Assembly (NCBI RefSeq): GCF_028553785.1
Contig: NZ_CP067136.1
Coordinates: 2,416,501-2,480,500 of the forward strand
From: Paracoccus fistulariae
Lineage (GTDB): Bacteria; Pseudomonadota; Alphaproteobacteria; Rhodobacterales; Rhodobacteraceae
DNA length: 64,000 nucleotides
Direction: 5' to 3'
Shown: in pieces, positions 63,677-64,000 of the stretch
How positions within the stretch are numbered: the stretch's first letter is position 1
Layout: every line of letters starts with the position of its first letter
Program-made: the position numbers and the translations under genes
The notes under the pieces: generated by a model
Told to the model about the DNA's origin: nothing
The model's input: only the letters and a program-made list of their open reading frames with translations
The model's database searches: none

Positions 63677-64000
63677 GGGCTATCACTCTTGGAGCATCGC
63701 CAAAGCATAAGCGCTTGTCCGGGCGGACAAAAGGGTTCGATACAGCTTTGGTTATCGCTTTCAGGCTGTCTGTTTCGGCGTGTGGATAACTTGTCGGAGG
63801 AATCGGTCTGTAAGTTGTGTGAATCCGTGGGGACAGTTCGGCACCCGCAAATTCCATCTGGAACCTATCGCGAACGAGTGCCGACTGTCCACAGAGGGAC
63901 AAACGCAATCGCAAAATTCAGCCTGCTGTGGGTAACCTTCTTTGCCGGATGTTGAGATGAAAGTTATCCATAGATCAAGACTTTGAAATTATTTAAGTAT
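63677..64000. other. Probable edge of the chromosomal replication origin (oriC)
   Basis: This 324-base stretch has no credible gene. It holds DnaA-box-like sites: TGTGGATAA at 63781-63789 (exact match to TTATCCACA on the minus strand), TGTGGGTAA at 63927-63935 and TTATCCATA at 63964-63972 (one mismatch each), and CTGTCCACA at 63885-63893 (two mismatches). The last 30 bases are strongly AT-rich, like a DNA-unwinding element. In several alphaproteobacteria aroE-coaE-dnaQ lies near oriC. The region continues past the window. Confidence 0.6.

Noticed and set aside
62867..63955. 362-codon plus-strand frame over aroE and the origin region
   Set aside because: It mirrors aroE in antisense and runs on into the gene-free region by chance; composition is unlike a real protein.
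1..64000. CRISPR arrays, tRNA or rRNA genes, insertion sequences, prophage
   Set aside because: I saw no regular short repeats, no tRNA-like cloverleaf, no transposase, integrase or phage structural genes other than the phage-like T6SS parts.

Overview
The window is high-GC DNA from an alphaproteobacterium of the Rhodobacteraceae, most like Paracoccus. The evidence is the RegA/RegB/SenC redox trio, the PhyR-NepR-EcfG general stress locus, a Tim44-like protein next to FxsA and SecB, an HvrA-type H-NS protein, and an aroE-coaE-dnaQ block beside DnaA boxes. The genus is inferred, not proven. I found no tRNA, rRNA, CRISPR array, transposase or integrase.

Region 1 (1-24.5 kb) is a type VI secretion system (T6SS) in two divergent operons. 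Leftward run tssH/clpV, hcp, the tai4-tae4 immunity/amidase pair, a broken vgrG and three unrecognised overlapping genes that leave the window. Rightward run tssA-B-C-C2-tagJ-E-F-G-tagH(FHA)-K-L-M-tagF/pppA, the imp-type order of rhizobia. There is no tssJ, PAAR or ppkA. TssL carries a peptidoglycan-binding domain. Both the FHA domain and the PP2C-like half of TagF have lost their defining residues, so threonine-phosphorylation control looks lost.

Region 2 (24.5-30.3 kb) is housekeeping: hslVU, a small stress-type membrane protein, smr, tim44-like, fxsA, secB, an HD hydrolase and an H-NS protein. Region 3 (30.3-42.8 kb) holds regA-senC/regB, a PAS-only membrane protein, tamB-tamA, glucokinase and a small periplasmic protein. 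Region 4 (42.8-57 kb) is transport and metabolism: an amino-acid ABC importer, a TRAP importer, a DUF2853 protein, an enoyl-CoA-hydratase-like protein without its catalytic glutamates, a DUF2125 protein, tldE/pmbA, cysQ and a pqiAABC lipid-transport operon.

Region 5 (57.1-60.6 kb) is the general stress response: nepR-ecfG-sensor kinase, divergent from phyR. GGAAC-N16-CGTT promoters of the EcfG type lie upstream of three other genes in the window, with a near match before nepR, so several scattered loci are probably one stress regulon. Region 6 (60.6-64 kb) has a YihY/BrkB membrane protein, then dnaQ-coaE-aroE and a non-coding stretch with DnaA boxes and an AT-rich end, probably the edge of the chromosomal replication origin.
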